Assembly: GCA_025558095.1 (NCBI GenBank)
Contig: JAIVFI010000007.1
Coordinates: forward strand, 682,001 to 746,000
DNA from: Hyaloraphidium curvatum
Taxonomy: Eukaryota > Monoblepharomycota > Hyaloraphidiomycetes > Hyaloraphidiales > Hyaloraphidiaceae
Direction: 5' to 3'
Length of the DNA: 64,000 bases
The notes under the pieces are model-generated. The model was not told where the DNA came from. It did no database searches and was given only the letters and a program-made list of their open reading frames with translations. This document shows positions 17,527-28,851 of the stretch, one piece after another. Numbering within the stretch: the first letter of the stretch is position 1; each line of letters begins with the position of its first letter. The position numbers and the translations under genes are program-made.

Positions 17527-19155
17527 ATGAGAACGCAGCAAAAGTCCGGCGGCTCGCGCGATGCCGTGCCGTCGACGCGCTCAATTCTGAAGGACCAGCT
17601 TGCGGCGACGGAGGAGCCCACCTTTGGCCAGCTCCGGGCGCTCGTCGCGAGCGGTCGGGTCCCACTACCCCTGGCCATCGCGGTCAAGCTCGCTTTCCTG
17701 GCCTGGCGCGCTGAAGCCACGGGAGATCAGAAGCAGAAGATTGGGAAGAGCGTCCTTTCGAAGTGGGTGTTCCGAGAGGGTCCCGGGTCCGACGTCCTGA
17801 CACTCCGGCCGCGCAGGGTCACCGCGAATCTGCCCCCGGAATACCGGAAGAAGGGCAAGGCCATCGAGAAGCAGATATCCGACGATGCGGAAGACGTAGC
17901 GAACTTGTCACCGTACGACGCTGTGCTCGCCTTCTTCAAGCTTTGGCGCAGCCTGCCCGCCTCCCGCTATGTCTGGTTCCCGGTCAAGGTGGATTCGACG
18001 CTATCGATGATGTCCGCCGTCTAACCCGCGTACGACAGCAAACCGTCCAGGATGAAGCGGACGCAAAGGAGATTTGGCTCGGGATCGGCAAGGAGTCGGT
18101 GTGCATCATCGACGGCCCGGCCAGGGAGATACAAAAGTCGTACGCTGTGGCCGATCTCAAACGTTTCGCAGCGTCTCCGAGCCAGTGAGTGCACTTGACA
18201 TGTCTTCTCCAAGTGCCAGCTAACTCTGCCTTTTAGGATAACCTTGGACTTTGGGACGAAAGGGTGCCCGACGTACTTGACGACCGAGGCCGGTCACATG
18301 GAGATCCTGCTAGCCGCGCATCTCGAGGTCTATTGGAGAAAGAAGCGCGAGGCAGAGCTGGCCGCCAGGCAAGCCGCAGCCCTGCTTCACGGGCCTGCAT
18401 CGAGCCAGCCCGATGTGCCGGCGAACGTTGTATTCGCTGCGCCGTCACCTTCTCCCGCGGACACGGATGGGCAAGTCTTGGGCGCACTTGAGGACGTAAT
18501 CACTTTCCTCGCAAGTGGCTCGGCGATGTGTACGGAGCCCTTGGTGTCGGACTTGCAGAACATACGCGACTTCTTGCAGGCACAGTCGGACGGATCGGAA
18601 AGCTTGGTGGCCGACCTGGACTCCCTGCTTCATGAGGTTATGTTTGCCGGTGCAAATGTGCTCGACGATCAAGGTCGGGCCACGATAACGGCTGCGTGCC
18701 TGTCGGCGCTGTCGACGGCCTTTGGTCATCCCAACATGAACTCATCATCCAACGACGCCTTGCTTCGGATGGCCAGATTGCTGGCGAACGAGATGGCTTT
18801 TCTCGCAGGACGAGGTGTCCCGTCTCGCGGACACGACACGGTGCAGATGCTCAAGGACCTGCTCCTGGAACTCGACGCAGGGGTTGGCGGCTCAGCGACA
18901 TCTTCATTGCATGAAACCGCCCGTGCAATCGGCAGAGCCATAGCGGCGATGCAAATCCAACTTAAAACCGTGCCCGACTTGCCGCATCGTGATGGCCGCG
19001 GTGAGGAGCCGTCGGCTGCGGGGTTGCCCGCCCTGCATGGACTGCGGACCAGCATGACAGCCACCTACGCCGAAGACGGAGCCGGAGACATTAGAGCAAA
19101 TGCGATTCGCCTAGCCGCTGTGTTCAACCATGGTATGGCATCCATCAGATTGTAA
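17527..19155 (+). CDS. FERM-domain-like cytoskeletal/membrane adaptor
   Basis: Three exons (17527-17988, 18039-18184, 18237-19155) give 508 residues. The introns are 50 and 52 nt, and CTAAC precedes both acceptors. Exon 1 ends with LFKL-like helices and RYVWFPVK, and exon 2 continues KEIWLGIGKESVCIIDGPAREIQKSYAVADLKRF. That is the pattern seen where the F2 lobe of a FERM domain meets the PH/PTB-like F3 lobe (LP.YG..FF.VK, then LGI...G..I). Exon 3 finishes F3 (ITLDFGTKGCPTYLTTEAGHMEILLAAHLEVYW) and then becomes a helical, Ser/Ala-rich rod-like region. FERM proteins link membranes to actin or myosin; the divergence is large and I am not certain. It converges with HIS7, the two stop codons lying 10 bp apart. 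Confidence 0.55.
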
Positions 19156-19165
19156 GGCGTCGGCA

Positions 19166-20983
19166 TTACAACCTCGGGTCAACATCCCTGATGCGAAGGC
19201 CCGCATTGCGACAGAAGTTCTTCACAGCTTCGATAGGAACCTCCCTCCTGTGGAAGATGCCCGCCGCAAGCGCAGCTTCCACATCCGTACTGTCGAACAC
19301 CTCCTTGAAGTGCTCGGGCTTCCCGGCGCCACTCGAAGCAATCACGGGGATATGCACAGCAGCCTTGACGTCCGCGATGAGCTCGAGATCGTAGCCGCTG
19401 TTCGTTCCGTCCTTGTCCATGCAGTTCTGGCGCAGGGAGTCAGGACAACAGAGTTCGCAAGGGCATCGTCTCGCCTCACCAGAAGGATCTCGCCGGCGCC
19501 CATCTTCTCGCACGCCGTCACGAGCTGGTAGACATCCAGATCGCGCTTCTCCCTCCCTCCCTTGACCGTGCACTGGTACCAACAGAATTTCTCGCCGCCG
19601 GGACCGGGAAAGGCGGTAGGTATGACGTGGTGGGTGGATGCAGCGTCCGGGGAAGAAACATAGACCCTTTGCGGGTCCACGGAAATGACCACGGCCTGCG
19701 AGCCATAGCCCCGCGCAATCTGCTCAATGGCAGTCGATCCGGAAAGCTGCTGGCCGTTGGCGTAGAACTCCTCCGCTGCATAGACGGCATCGCTGCCGAT
19801 CGAGACCTTGTCTGCCCCTGACCGAAAGTACTCTCCGGCGACCTCCAGAGCGCTGTGCACGACACCATTGGGATCCGTTATGTCGCGGATGCCCCCGCCG
19901 ATGGTCAGCGGCACGAAGACATTCTCCGACGTCCTGCGCAGGACCTCGAGCATGGGAAGATCGTGCAGCGGAACGTCGCGGAAGGACGTGATGTTCAGGA
20001 AAGTGACCTCGTCGGCTCCTTCCTCGAAGTACCGGCGTGCCAGGTCGACGGGCTTGCCCAGGTTCCGAACCTGTCCGTCAGATTTCTCGCGGACATCGTA
20101 CTGATCGCCCTTCGTGACGACAAGATCGCCCGTGTCGTTGGTTCTAACGTCCAAACAAGCGATGATGCGCTTGCTCAAGCGCTCCGGAGGGCGGGGAATC
20201 CCGACATCCCGGTGAAGCCCGTTTCCGATCGGCGCTGGCAGGGAATCCGGAAGATCGCAGGAAAGGAAAGACTTCAGGACACGGAGGCCGGCGAAACCGC
20301 TCTTCTCCGGGTGAAACTGAGTGGCGAAGCAGTTGCCCTTCCGGATTGCGCTCACGAACGTCTCGCTGCCGTACGTCGTGGTCGCCATGATCCAGTCCTT
20401 GATGTCGTCCGAGACCGGAATTGCGTAGGAGTGCACGAAGTAATACAGGGTCGAGTCCTCCCCGGTGTGGTTCAGAAGCTGGACCGAGTCCAAGGTGCAC
20501 GAGACCTGGTCCGGAGCCATGTCACCGTTCCGGCCCTTTACGGCGCTCGCACCGTTCCACCCGATCTGAGGAACAGCCTTATCGCTGTTGTCGAACCTCC
20601 GGACCCGCGTTGGGATGATCCCCAGGCCCTCCACGCTCGGGTCCTCGTCAGATCCGAGGCACAGAGATTGGAGGCCGATGCAGATGCCCATGAAAGGCCT
20701 CCCCGAGGCAATGTACTGCTTCAGAGGTTCCGCGTAGCCTTTGCTTCGCAGAGCAGTCAAACATTGTCCGCACGCCCCCACTCCGGGGAACAGTAGCTTC
20801 TGCAGACGGAGGAAGACTGTTGGCGGCGCGGACGGTGGGAAGCAGAGGTATTCGGTAGCGCACCTTGGCACGTAGAATATCCGAGGGCTCCTGGACGATC
20901 TTCAGATCGAACCCGAGATACTGGACGGCGTTGACAAGGCTGCGGACGTTCCCCGCGCCGTAATCTATCATCCAGACCTCCAT
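19166..20983 (-). CDS. HIS7: Imidazole glycerol phosphate synthase, fused glutaminase-cyclase
   Basis: Fused HisH-HisF enzyme of histidine biosynthesis. It uses glutamine-derived ammonia to convert PRFAR to IGP plus AICAR. Exons 20864-20983, 19480-20799 and 19166-19426 give 566 residues, close to the 552 of yeast His7. The glutaminase half starts MEVWMIDYGAGNVRSLVNA and has the nucleophile motif GICIGLQSL and the His-Glu pair in FHPEKSG. The cyclase half starts KRIIACLDVR and shows IGGGIRD, DKVSIGSDAV, VVISVDPQRVYV and IPVIASSGAG. The introns are 64 and 53 nt. The start is fixed by the conserved IDYGAGN sequence. The gene diverges from NOP58 across a 300-bp shared promoter region. Confidence 0.97.
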
Positions 20984-21283
20984 GGTTGTCGGTGGAGCAG
21001 CAGGCCGCGAAGGAGGGGACCTGGGCACCGTGGGTTCCGGTAGGCTGGATTGTGTTCTGATGCGCTCCCGCGAGGCAAGAAGGGGCGAACGGGCGCACCA
21101 GACTCCCGCAATCTGCTGCAGAAGGTTTGGCCCTTTGGTTGTTGACTTCGGCGGCGTCGCGACGAGAAACACAAGGTCGTCGGCTTCCCTCACTCATCTC
21201 CCCGCATCGCGCCGCTGCTCATCGGAGCGCGCATCGCAGCTCCCGAGCGAGCTCGATTGCGCCGATTTGCGGGGGCCGCAGCC

Positions 21284-23086
21284 ATGCTCGTCCTCTTCGA
21301 GACCCCCGCGGGCTACGCCCTCTTCAAACTGCGGGACGATGGAAAGCTCGACAAACCGGATGACTTGCAGAAAGACTTCGCTTCTCCCGAGTCTGCGAAT
21401 CGGCTGTCAGTATAGGCCGGTAGCACTCTGCTCCGTCCCGGCACTCACTGGCCGCCGGCCCCGCAGCCTCAAGCTGAAGGCTTTTGGGAAGTTCGAGAAC
21501 ACGACGGACGCCATGCAGGCCGTGACGGGCATCGTGGAGGGGAAGATGCCCAAGAATCTGAAGAAGTTCCTGTCGAAGGAGCTTTCGGAGCAGGAGATGA
21601 AGACGGAGCGGCTGGTCGTCGGCGACGCCAAGCTCGGTGCGAGGGTTCCCGGTGGAGAAGGGTGGCGGCAGCTCATTCCCCGCCTCAATCAGGCGCTTCG
21701 ATATCCAAGAAGCTTGGAATCACCGTGGTTTCTGACAGCTCGGTGAACGAGCTGATGCGCGGGATCCGGAGCCAGCTGGAATCGCTCCTCCAGGGCATTC
21801 CCGAGTCGGACCTGCGCTCCATGGTCCTCGGCCTGTCCCACTCCCTCTCCCGATACAAGCTCAAGTTCAGCCCCGACAAGGTGGACACGATGATCATCCA
21901 GGCCATATCGCTGCTGGATGACCTCGACAAGGAGCTCAACACGTACGCGATGAGGATCAAGGAGTGGTACGGCTGGCACTTCCCGGAGATGCAGAAGATC
22001 ATTGTGGACAACCTGGCGTACGCCAAGGTCATCAAGGCCGTTGGAGTGCGGACCAAAATGGCGGCCGCCGACCTGTCGACCATCCTGCCCGAGGAGCTCG
22101 AGAAGGAGCTCAAGGAAGCGGCCGAGGTGTCCATGGGAACCGAAATCTCGGAGGAGGACATTGAGAACATCACGTTTCTGTCGGATCAGGTGGTCTCGAT
22201 TGCCGAGTACCGGGCGCAGCTCTACGATTACTTGAAGAACCGGATGGCGGCCATCGCGCCCAACCTGACGGTTCTGGTCGGGGAGCTCGTCGGAGCCCGC
22301 CTCATTGCCCACGCGGGCTCGCTCATGAACTTGGCAAAGTACCCGGCTTCGACGGTGCAGATCCTCGGTGCGGAGAAGGCCCTGTTCCGGGCTTTGAAGA
22401 CGAAGCACGACACGCCCAAATACGGACTTCTCTATCACGCTTCCCTCGTGGGCCAGGCCGCCCCGAAGCTGAAGGGCAAAATGGCGCGGGCGGTGGCGAC
22501 AAAGGCCGCTCTGTCGATTCGCGTGGACGCGCTGGGCGACAAGGACACCCCCGAAATCGGCATTGAGATGCGTGCCAAGACGGAGGCACGGCTGAGGCAG
22601 CTCGAAGGCCGGCAAACGCACATTTCCAACAAGGGGGCGGGCAAGGGCAAATCCCCGCAGCAGAAGTTTGAGCTTGCCAAGGGCACCAAGACGTACAACG
22701 TTGCGGCGGACGTGGAGATGAACGGTGCGGAAAAGACGCCGAACGAGAAGAAGTCCAAGGACAAGAAGCGTTCCGCGGAGGAGGTGGGCGAATCCCGTTG
22801 GGGTTTTGGGTTTGGCTGACTTGTCCACTCGTTTTCCCAGGCACAAACGCCAGCGGCCGAAGACACCCCGAACGGCGAAGAGGGAACCGAGAAGAAGAAG
22901 AAGAAGGTAAAGGCATTTCGCGTGCGGCGGCGGTGTTGGCCAGGTCTCAGCCCATCTGTCTTCGCGCAGAAGGACAAGTCGGAATCATCGTCAAAGAAGC
23001 GCAAGGCGGAAGCGGAGGACGAGCCGGAGGGCACGCCTACGGGGGAAAAGCGCAAAAAGAAGAAGGATAAGAAGGCGGACGATTGA
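21284..23086 (+). CDS. NOP58: Box C/D snoRNP core protein Nop58
   Basis: Nucleolar scaffold of box C/D snoRNPs, which guide 2'-O-methylation of rRNA with fibrillarin, Nop56 and Snu13. Five exons (21284-21405, 21467-21636, 21693-22783, 22841-22906, 22970-23086) give 521 residues. The N-terminus [16 protein letters not shown] and the block [18 protein letters not shown] are NOP58-type rather than NOP56-type. NOSIC and Nop domains follow ([84 protein letters not shown]). The C-terminus is a lysine-rich KKE/KKD tail, built from two short terminal exons. The four introns are 61, 56, 57 and 63 nt. Confidence 0.97.
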
Positions 23087-23296
23087 AGCTGGGGTTGAGC
23101 CATCTTTGTCACTCATATGTGCAGCGTGCGCATTAATTCTACGGGAGTTGCGACAAAGCAATCAAACATCAGAGACACAGGAGAACTAGGAAAGCCAAAG
23201 CACGCGCAACAGAGCATCCCTCCCCTACCCGTCCTCCCCTACCCATCCTTCCCTATCCGTCCTTCCCCACCCGCCTTCCATACACATTCCTCGTCC

Positions 23297-26200
23297 TCAC
23301 GCAGCGTACGAGAAGTAGCCTAGCCGCTGCTTCTCCTTCACCTCGACCCGGTAGTACATGCTGTCGCAGTCCTGGTTCTTCTTGGGGAAGAACTCGGCCT
23401 CGACGTAGTCGCCCACGCCGAGGCTGCCGGCGACTCGCTCGTCGTACATCTGTTGGAACGGGCTGGGCCGCGCCCCCGTGACCTTGCCCGTGCCTTCCTC
23501 CCTGCCGTAGTCCAGGGTGTCGAGCACGGTCACGTTGCGCCCAATCTCCGCGTGGGTCGAGTTGTCCAGCGTCCGGCGCACGATGCGCAGCTCGATCCGG
23601 ACGCCGTCTCCGCACGAGCCCCAGAGCTCGAACTCGGCCCGCACGTTGAGCTCCTTGATGGTCATGTTGGAGATCCACCGCACCATGGCCGAGTTGGCCG
23701 GCGCCGGTCCGCAGCACGGCTTCCCGTTGCTGCAGGGTACGAGCCACAGCTGGTGCATCCGGGGCTGTCCACCGATCTCAGCCTTCTTGCTGGCCTTGTA
23801 TCCCCTGCCCGTCGGATGCGGGCACGCCCAGGTGCCGGGTTCCTTGCCCCTGTCCGGGTCGTCGCGCCACCAGGCCAGCTCCTTGGGCTCTCCCCTCATC
23901 GTCAGGCCGTCCTTGTCCAGCTCCCGGTACAGGTAGAACCACCCTTGGGCCTCGGGCTGCGTCTGCGCGGGCGTGAAGTTGGACCATGCCGTGTCGACCC
24001 ACGTGTAGACCGTCTTGACGATCGGCGGCGCGAGGTGGTCCCGCACGCGGTTGTGCACCGCGCTCGACCTGAGCGTCAGCAGCGACTGGTTCTTGAGGGC
24101 CGCCATGTCCAGCACGGGGTCCGAGTCCTCGAAGCAACCGTCCACGACGGGCTCCTTTGCAGGATCGGTCAGCTCAAACATGCGCAGGGGCAGCGTACCG
24201 ACGGCGCCGCCGGACTCCTCGAGCTTCATCATCAGGACAAAGGCGCGGTAGGTCCAGAAGGGATCCGGCTCCGAGGCGTTCTTCTTGTCGACGCGGTAAA
24301 AGTCGCAGAACGTCTTGCGCTTCGCGACGACGGGGTAGTCGTGGAAGCAGCGCTCGTCCTCCATGCGCGCGTAGTACAGCGGGCCCGTCGCGAGGGCCGA
24401 CGGGTCGAGCGCCGAGCGGCCCCGCCGGATGCCGGCGGTGAGGGCGACCAGGTTCGAAGGGCCACCGAACAGCGCGCGCGTGAGGACCTTGAGCTCCGCA
24501 TCGCGCCCGCCGATGAACTTGTACCGCGGCGTCAGGAAGAGGTACCCGTCGGGTTCGTCCAGGCCGCGCCTGCGCAGCGGCTTGCTGCCGGCCGACAGCT
24601 GCGTCCCTGCGGCACCAAAGTCCGAGCTCGTGATGGCGCTGACGCCCAGCCCCTCGCCCTCGCACAGCACGTTGCGCATGTGCGTGGCGTTGGGGTACGC
24701 GAGCGGGTCCACCACGGCGATCCGGTAGTCCTCGGGATCGACGTCGCCCTGCTTCCTCGCGAGCTCCTTGAGGGCCACCGAAAACGGCCGGATCGGTTTC
24801 TCCGGATCCTCCGAGGGGAGCTCGTTGGACAGCCACACCTTGCGGTGCCAGCCGATCCACGTCTTCTCCGCGGCCGTGAGCGCGTCCGAGAGCTCGGGCA
24901 CCTTGGCCGCCGACATGTCGTTCTCCCCCACCACCTTCCAGAGCTGCTCGCCCAGCGCCCGCGGGGACTTTTCGAGGATCAGGCTGCCCGTGCCCGGCTT
25001 GATCATCTCGGCAATGCCGCCCGTGTCGAAGGCGACGGTGCGCATGCGCAGGGTCGCGCACTCGGCGATGACGTACGGCAGGTTCTCGACCAGCGACGGG
25101 ATGACCACCACGGCGTCGTGCAGCCGCAGCTCCTTGAGGTGGTTCATGGCCTCGGACCGCGTGAGATTGTTGAGGGTGCGGATCTGCCACCGCTTTGGCC
25201 AGCGCTGCACCTGCTCGCGGATGTACACCGAGGCGTCCGTGAGGTTGACCGTGCCCTGCTCGGGGTGCTCGTTGATGGTGCCGAACTTGCCGACAAAGTC
25301 CACCTTGAGGTCGATGGCGTCACCGCCGCGGGCGGCCAGGAGGTGCAGCGCCTCGGCAAACACGCCCAGGCCCTTGCGCTCCTCGATGCGGGAGAAGAAG
25401 ATGAGGTGCCGCGACTTGCGCACCTCGCCGGGCTGCAAGGAAGGCAGCTCGGGGACCGAGTGGTTCGACACGTCGACGATGTTGGGGATGACCGAGGGGT
25501 TTCGCGAGTTCCAGCCGCGCTCCTTGGCGTACCGCAGCATGTAGGCCGTCGGCGAGATAACGGCGTCGGCGTGCTCCATCGAGTACTTCTCGGCAAAGTC
25601 CACGCCGAGCGAGTAGAGGTCCGTGTGGTTGCGCGCCATGGAGCTCCACACGTGGCTGCCGTGCGGCTGCACCGCGACGAACTCGGGGAGCACCTTGGTG
25701 ATGGTCGGGTCGTCGCGGGCCATGAGCAGGGGCGCGGCAACGCCGCCCCACTCGTGGCTGTGGACGAGGTCGCACTCCCGGCCGCGGAAGTCGGTCATGT
25801 ACGAGGAGGAAGAGCGGCGGAGCCAGTCGACCACCGCCGAGCCGTGCGAGATGGAGGTCAGGGCGAAGGACCAGCGGCCCGAGTGGCTGCTTTGCACCGT
25901 GGCCCTGCTGCCGCCGAGGGAGGGGTCCACGCAGACGAGCTCCACGCGGTGGAGGGCGTAGAGCGTCCTGAGACGGCGGCAGGCGTTGCGCGAGAGCACC
26001 GTGGTGATCCAGCGAACTCGGAAGGGGTGCAGGCCGCTAGACTCGCGGTGGTTGGCCAGGGTCGTGGCCATCAGCCAGTAAGCCGTTGCGGTTCCGCCCT
26101 GCAAAGAAAGGAGGTCAGCGCAAGTCGACCGGGAAGCGAACGCCGGTTCTTGGTGCCCACCATGCCCTTGACGCCGTAGGTGTCCATGCTGAGGATGCAG

Positions 26201-26791
26201 ATCTTCATCGAGTCCCTGCTCAGCTCGGGCTTGGGCGGCGCCGCGGTGATGAGCGGCGGCAGATCCTCGGGCTTGGCGCCCTCGCGGTGCGCCTCGGCGT
26301 CCGTGGGCGCCGGCCCCGGGGCATCCGACGAGTCCCACGCGCCGATGCTGCCGAGCACCTGCTCCACCGTCCGCCGGGCGCTCAGCGCCCCGGCTGCCGA
26401 GTGCTTCTCGAACGAGCAGATGACGCCGCCGCCGCCGTGCCGCCGCGGCCAGCCCTGGTCGCCGGGCTCCGGGGCGATGAGGCACGACTGCCGCGCCTTT
26501 TCCTTGAGCACGTCGTTGGGGTAGTAGACGAACATGAAGAGCGAGAGGACAAAGGCGCCCAGGCACACGAGGAGGACGAGCTGCATGAGGAATCGCAGCG
26601 GGTGCGCCAGCGGCGAGCGCGGCACGCAGAAGACGACCAGCCGCCGCAGGAAGCTGTGGTGGTTGAAGAGGGAGCACGTGCACCTGGGGACGGGGCGGCG
26701 TCAGCGGGGAGGAAAACGGCAAAGGCGGGAGGTGGTCAAGAGCGCACCAGAAGCGGCACCCGCAGCAGCCCGGCTCCGGCGACGGCGCCAT
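23297..26791 (-). CDS. GT4-family membrane glycosyltransferase
   Basis: A large 1,118-residue type II membrane glycosyltransferase. It has a 32-nt first exon (26760-26791), then 26161-26683 and 23297-26098, with introns of 76 and 62 nt. The first exon joins the second to give MAPSPEPGCCGCTCSLFNHHSF, followed by a transmembrane anchor (LMQLVLLVCLGAFVLSLFMFVYY). The GT-B donor domain shows IFFSRIEERKGLGVFAEAL and SLVENLPYVIAECATLRMRTVAFDTGGIAEMI, the GT4 E-x7-E region. The acceptor domain begins KICILSMDTYGVKGM-GGTATAYWLMA, where the second splice falls. The last 550 residues have no recognised domain; they contain many Trp and N-glycosylation sequons, consistent with a lumenal location. The substrate is unknown. 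It converges with NOP58 210 bp away. Confidence 0.88.
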   Translation of the reverse strand: MAPSPEPGCCGCRFWCALDHLPPLPFSSPLTPPRPQVHVLPLQPPQLPAAAGRLLRAALAAGAPAAIPHAARPPRVPGRLCPLALHVRLLPQRRAQGKGAAVVPHRPGARRPGLAAAARRRRRHLLVREALGSRGAERPADGGAGARQHRRVGLVGCPGAGAHGRRGAPRGRQARGSAAAHHRGAAQARAEQGLDEDLHPQHGHLRRQGHGGHQEPAFASRSTCADLLSLQGGTATAYWLMATTLANHRESSGLHPFRVRWITTVLSRNACRRLRTLYALHRVELVCVDPSLGGSRATVQSSHSGRWSFALTSISHGSAVVDWLRRSSSSYMTDFRGRECDLVHSHEWGGVAAPLLMARDDPTITKVLPEFVAVQPHGSHVWSSMARNHTDLYSLGVDFAEKYSMEHADAVISPTAYMLRYAKERGWNSRNPSVIPNIVDVSNHSVPELPSLQPGEVRKSRHLIFFSRIEERKGLGVFAEALHLLAARGGDAIDLKVDFVGKFGTINEHPEQGTVNLTDASVYIREQVQRWPKRWQIRTLNNLTRSEAMNHLKELRLHDAVVVIPSLVENLPYVIAECATLRMRTVAFDTGGIAEMIKPGTGSLILEKSPRALGEQLWKVVGENDMSAAKVPELSDALTAAEKTWIGWHRKVWLSNELPSEDPEKPIRPFSVALKELARKQGDVDPEDYRIAVVDPLAYPNATHMRNVLCEGEGLGVSAITSSDFGAAGTQLSAGSKPLRRRGLDEPDGYLFLTPRYKFIGGRDAELKVLTRALFGGPSNLVALTAGIRRGRSALDPSALATGPLYYARMEDERCFHDYPVVAKRKTFCDFYRVDKKNASEPDPFWTYRAFVLMMKLEESGGAVGTLPLRMFELTDPAKEPVVDGCFEDSDPVLDMAALKNQSLLTLRSSAVHNRVRDHLAPPIVKTVYTWVDTAWSNFTPAQTQPEAQGWFYLYRELDKDGLTMRGEPKELAWWRDDPDRGKEPGTWACPHPTGRGYKASKKAEIGGQPRMHQLWLVPCSNGKPCCGPAPANSAMVRWISNMTIKELNVRAEFELWGSCGDGVRIELRIVRRTLDNSTHAEIGRNVTVLDTLDYGREEGTGKVTGARPSPFQQMYDERVAGSLGVGDYVEAEFFPKKNQDCDSMYYRVEVKEKQRLGYFSYAA

Positions 26792-27776
26792 TGCCCTGTG
26801 CGGCGAGCCATTGTCGAACGAGGGGCGCTTTGGCCTGTGGTAGCCCAGCGGCGCGGGGAGCCGCGGCTTGGGGGCGGCCTCGACGACGGCGAACATCGCT
26901 TCCGCCGGCTGCCGGTGCCGCGTCAGAAGTCTGGCCGGGCCCCTTCAGGCTCTTCTGGCGGTGTCTAAAAGTGCGATTGGCGGTCCGGAGGGCGGGTTGG
27001 CGGAATGCGGGCGGGAGGGTGCCGGTGCCGGCGGCGACGGTTGGGCGAATGGAATGTGCCGGTGCGGAGGAGGGGAGCACGACAGCAGTCAGTTCCCCGC
27101 CCGCAGAGCGCGCAGCAGCATCGGCGCCCACCGTTTCCCGCCGTCCGCGGAGTCCCCCGGGCCGCGCGTCGGTCACCGCGCGCGCAGCCGCTCCCGCCCG
27201 TCCGCCGCCGCCGTTTCTCTGCGAAGGCCGTCGCGCCGCCGTGCTGCCGCGTGCGCTGGAGGCCTGGCCGTTGGTCGGCGAGCTCGGGGGATTCGGGTGG
27301 GCTCGGTTGGGGGATGAGGGTCCGGCGGAGGCCGGTTTCCCGTTTGACCCCCTTTGCTCGTTTACGGTCGGAGAGGTGATCAGCCGGGCGGGCGGTCCCC
27401 CGACCCCATTTTGCGCAGAGATGGATCGGAGCGCCCATCCGAAGCCAAGGTGGGCAGAGATAGACATGAATAGATTCACTGCGATTGCCGGAGGGTTGAC
27501 ACCGCATCGGCCGCCGCCCCCGGGCCCCATCTTCGGCTGATTATCGGGAAACGTCGGGCGTCCCAAACCCGATATACGCCTCGTTACGGCCTCGAACGGC
27601 TGGATCGGACGCAGAAGCACTCTTTGAGCGTAGCCGGACGTCGCACCGCCGCCGGGACGTCCCAGCTAAGGCAGCAGACGAGAGGTGAGATTGGGCGTAT
27701 GCACCAGCCCCTTCGCACGACCACAACCCGTTTGCCCGTTTGGGCGCAAACGCCAATCACCCATCCGCCTCGTCCA
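26792..27776. other. Long intergenic region, nothing recognised
   Basis: About 985 bp of GC-rich sequence between the GT4 gene's start and the next gene's stop. Long open frames exist on both strands, but their composition is Arg/Pro/Ala-rich as expected from unconstrained GC-rich DNA, and no domain motif is seen. It presumably includes the GT4 promoter. Confidence 0.4.
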
Positions 27777-28679
27777 TCACCCATCAGCCATCTCCATGTT
27801 GGCGTCCATCCTCTCCTCCTCGCCGAGCCGCCCCGCGCTCCCCCTCCCCGCCCGCCCGTCCACGAACTCGAGCACCTCCGCCGCGATCGCCCCCGCGGCA
27901 TCGACGTCCCCGCCCGGCGACAGCTCGACCAGCCGTGAGCCAAGCGTGTCCCTCAAGGTCCGCTGCAGCCGCACGTCCTGTCCAGTCCCGGTGGCGAACT
28001 GCAGCACGAACCCCGCGGCCTGGCTCGCCGCCCCGCCGTCGATCTTCCCCATCCCCTCGGGATCGACGTACGCGTCCACCAGCACCACCCCCGCCACCCG
28101 TCTCGTCCTCCCATTCCCCGCCGCCGAACCTAGCGACCCGATCAACCCCCATGCGGTGTACCCCGACGCGAGCACCACCGCGTTCCAGCGCCCCGACCCG
28201 AGCCTGTCCAGGGGGAGCTCCTCCACGGCTGCAAACACCCTCGCGTCCGACTCGATCTCCCTCGCCTCGGCCAGCGCTTCGACCAGGGGTCCGAAGAGCG
28301 CGGGGAGCGCGTCGCCGGGGTCACAGAGCACCACGAGCGTCCTGCCGCCCGTCCGGGGGTCCCCTGCAGACGTGCGGGCGGTGGGGCTGTTGAGCATCTT
28401 CTCGAGCTCGGTCGGGGACAGCGAGGGCGGAGTCGAGGGGAGCAGCGTCCTGGGAAGGTTGTCCGGCGCCAGGATTATCGACACACCGTGCTGCGGGTCG
28501 ATGGACGCCGAGGGAAACCCTGGACCCGCGTAGTCCATCGTTTCGCTGTCGGGCGACGACGGGGCGTGCCCGCCGTTGTGGGAACGCGACGACGCCGAGA
28601 GGCCGTGCGCCTGCTGCGAATGCCGCCGCCGGACGATGCGGACGGGGCCCTCGGCGGAGGCGCGCGTTTCGTGCGACAT
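27777..28679 (-). CDS. Hypothetical protein with weak alpha/beta-hydrolase-like features
   Basis: A 300-residue intronless frame. Its first 85 residues are Ser/Pro/His-rich and probably disordered. The rest alternates hydrophobic strands and helices (RTLVVLCDPGDALPALFGPLVEAL, WNAVVLASGYTAWGLIGSLGSAAG, RRVAGVVLVDAYVDP), resembling an alpha/beta-hydrolase core. The expected G-x-S-x-G nucleophile is replaced by ASGYTAWG, and no clear catalytic triad is visible, so an enzymatic role is doubtful. It diverges from the SDF2 gene 172 bp away, so the two may share a promoter region. Confidence 0.5.
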   Translation of the reverse strand: MSHETRASAEGPVRIVRRRHSQQAHGLSASSRSHNGGHAPSSPDSETMDYAGPGFPSASIDPQHGVSIILAPDNLPRTLLPSTPPSLSPTELEKMLNSPTARTSAGDPRTGGRTLVVLCDPGDALPALFGPLVEALAEAREIESDARVFAAVEELPLDRLGSGRWNAVVLASGYTAWGLIGSLGSAAGNGRTRRVAGVVLVDAYVDPEGMGKIDGGAASQAAGFVLQFATGTGQDVRLQRTLRDTLGSRLVELSPGGDVDAAGAIAAEVLEFVDGRAGRGSAGRLGEEERMDANMEMADG

Positions 28680-28851
28680 GGCGTCGCGTTTTCAAGCTGA
28701 AGGACGCGCTGATAGAGGGAAACGAGGTGTGACTCCCGTGGGTACTTGTCTGGTACTAACTTGTCGGCCGCGCGGTGCCACGTCAATCAATCGGAGTCCC
28801 CAACTCCTCTCGAGCACACCCGCTCAGGCCGCCAATCCCGGCTGTGCCGCC

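Noticed and set aside
23453-26179. A 908-codon open frame on the plus strand opposite the GT4 glycosyltransferase
   Set aside because: Its composition (Arg/Gly/His/Val-rich) is what the complement of a GC-rich coding region gives, and it shows no domain, while the minus-strand frame has clear GT4 motifs.
26086-27540. A 484-codon plus-strand frame covering the GT4 gene's 5' exons and the intergenic region
   Set aside because: It overlaps well-supported exons on the other strand and is Arg/Ala/Pro-rich without motifs.
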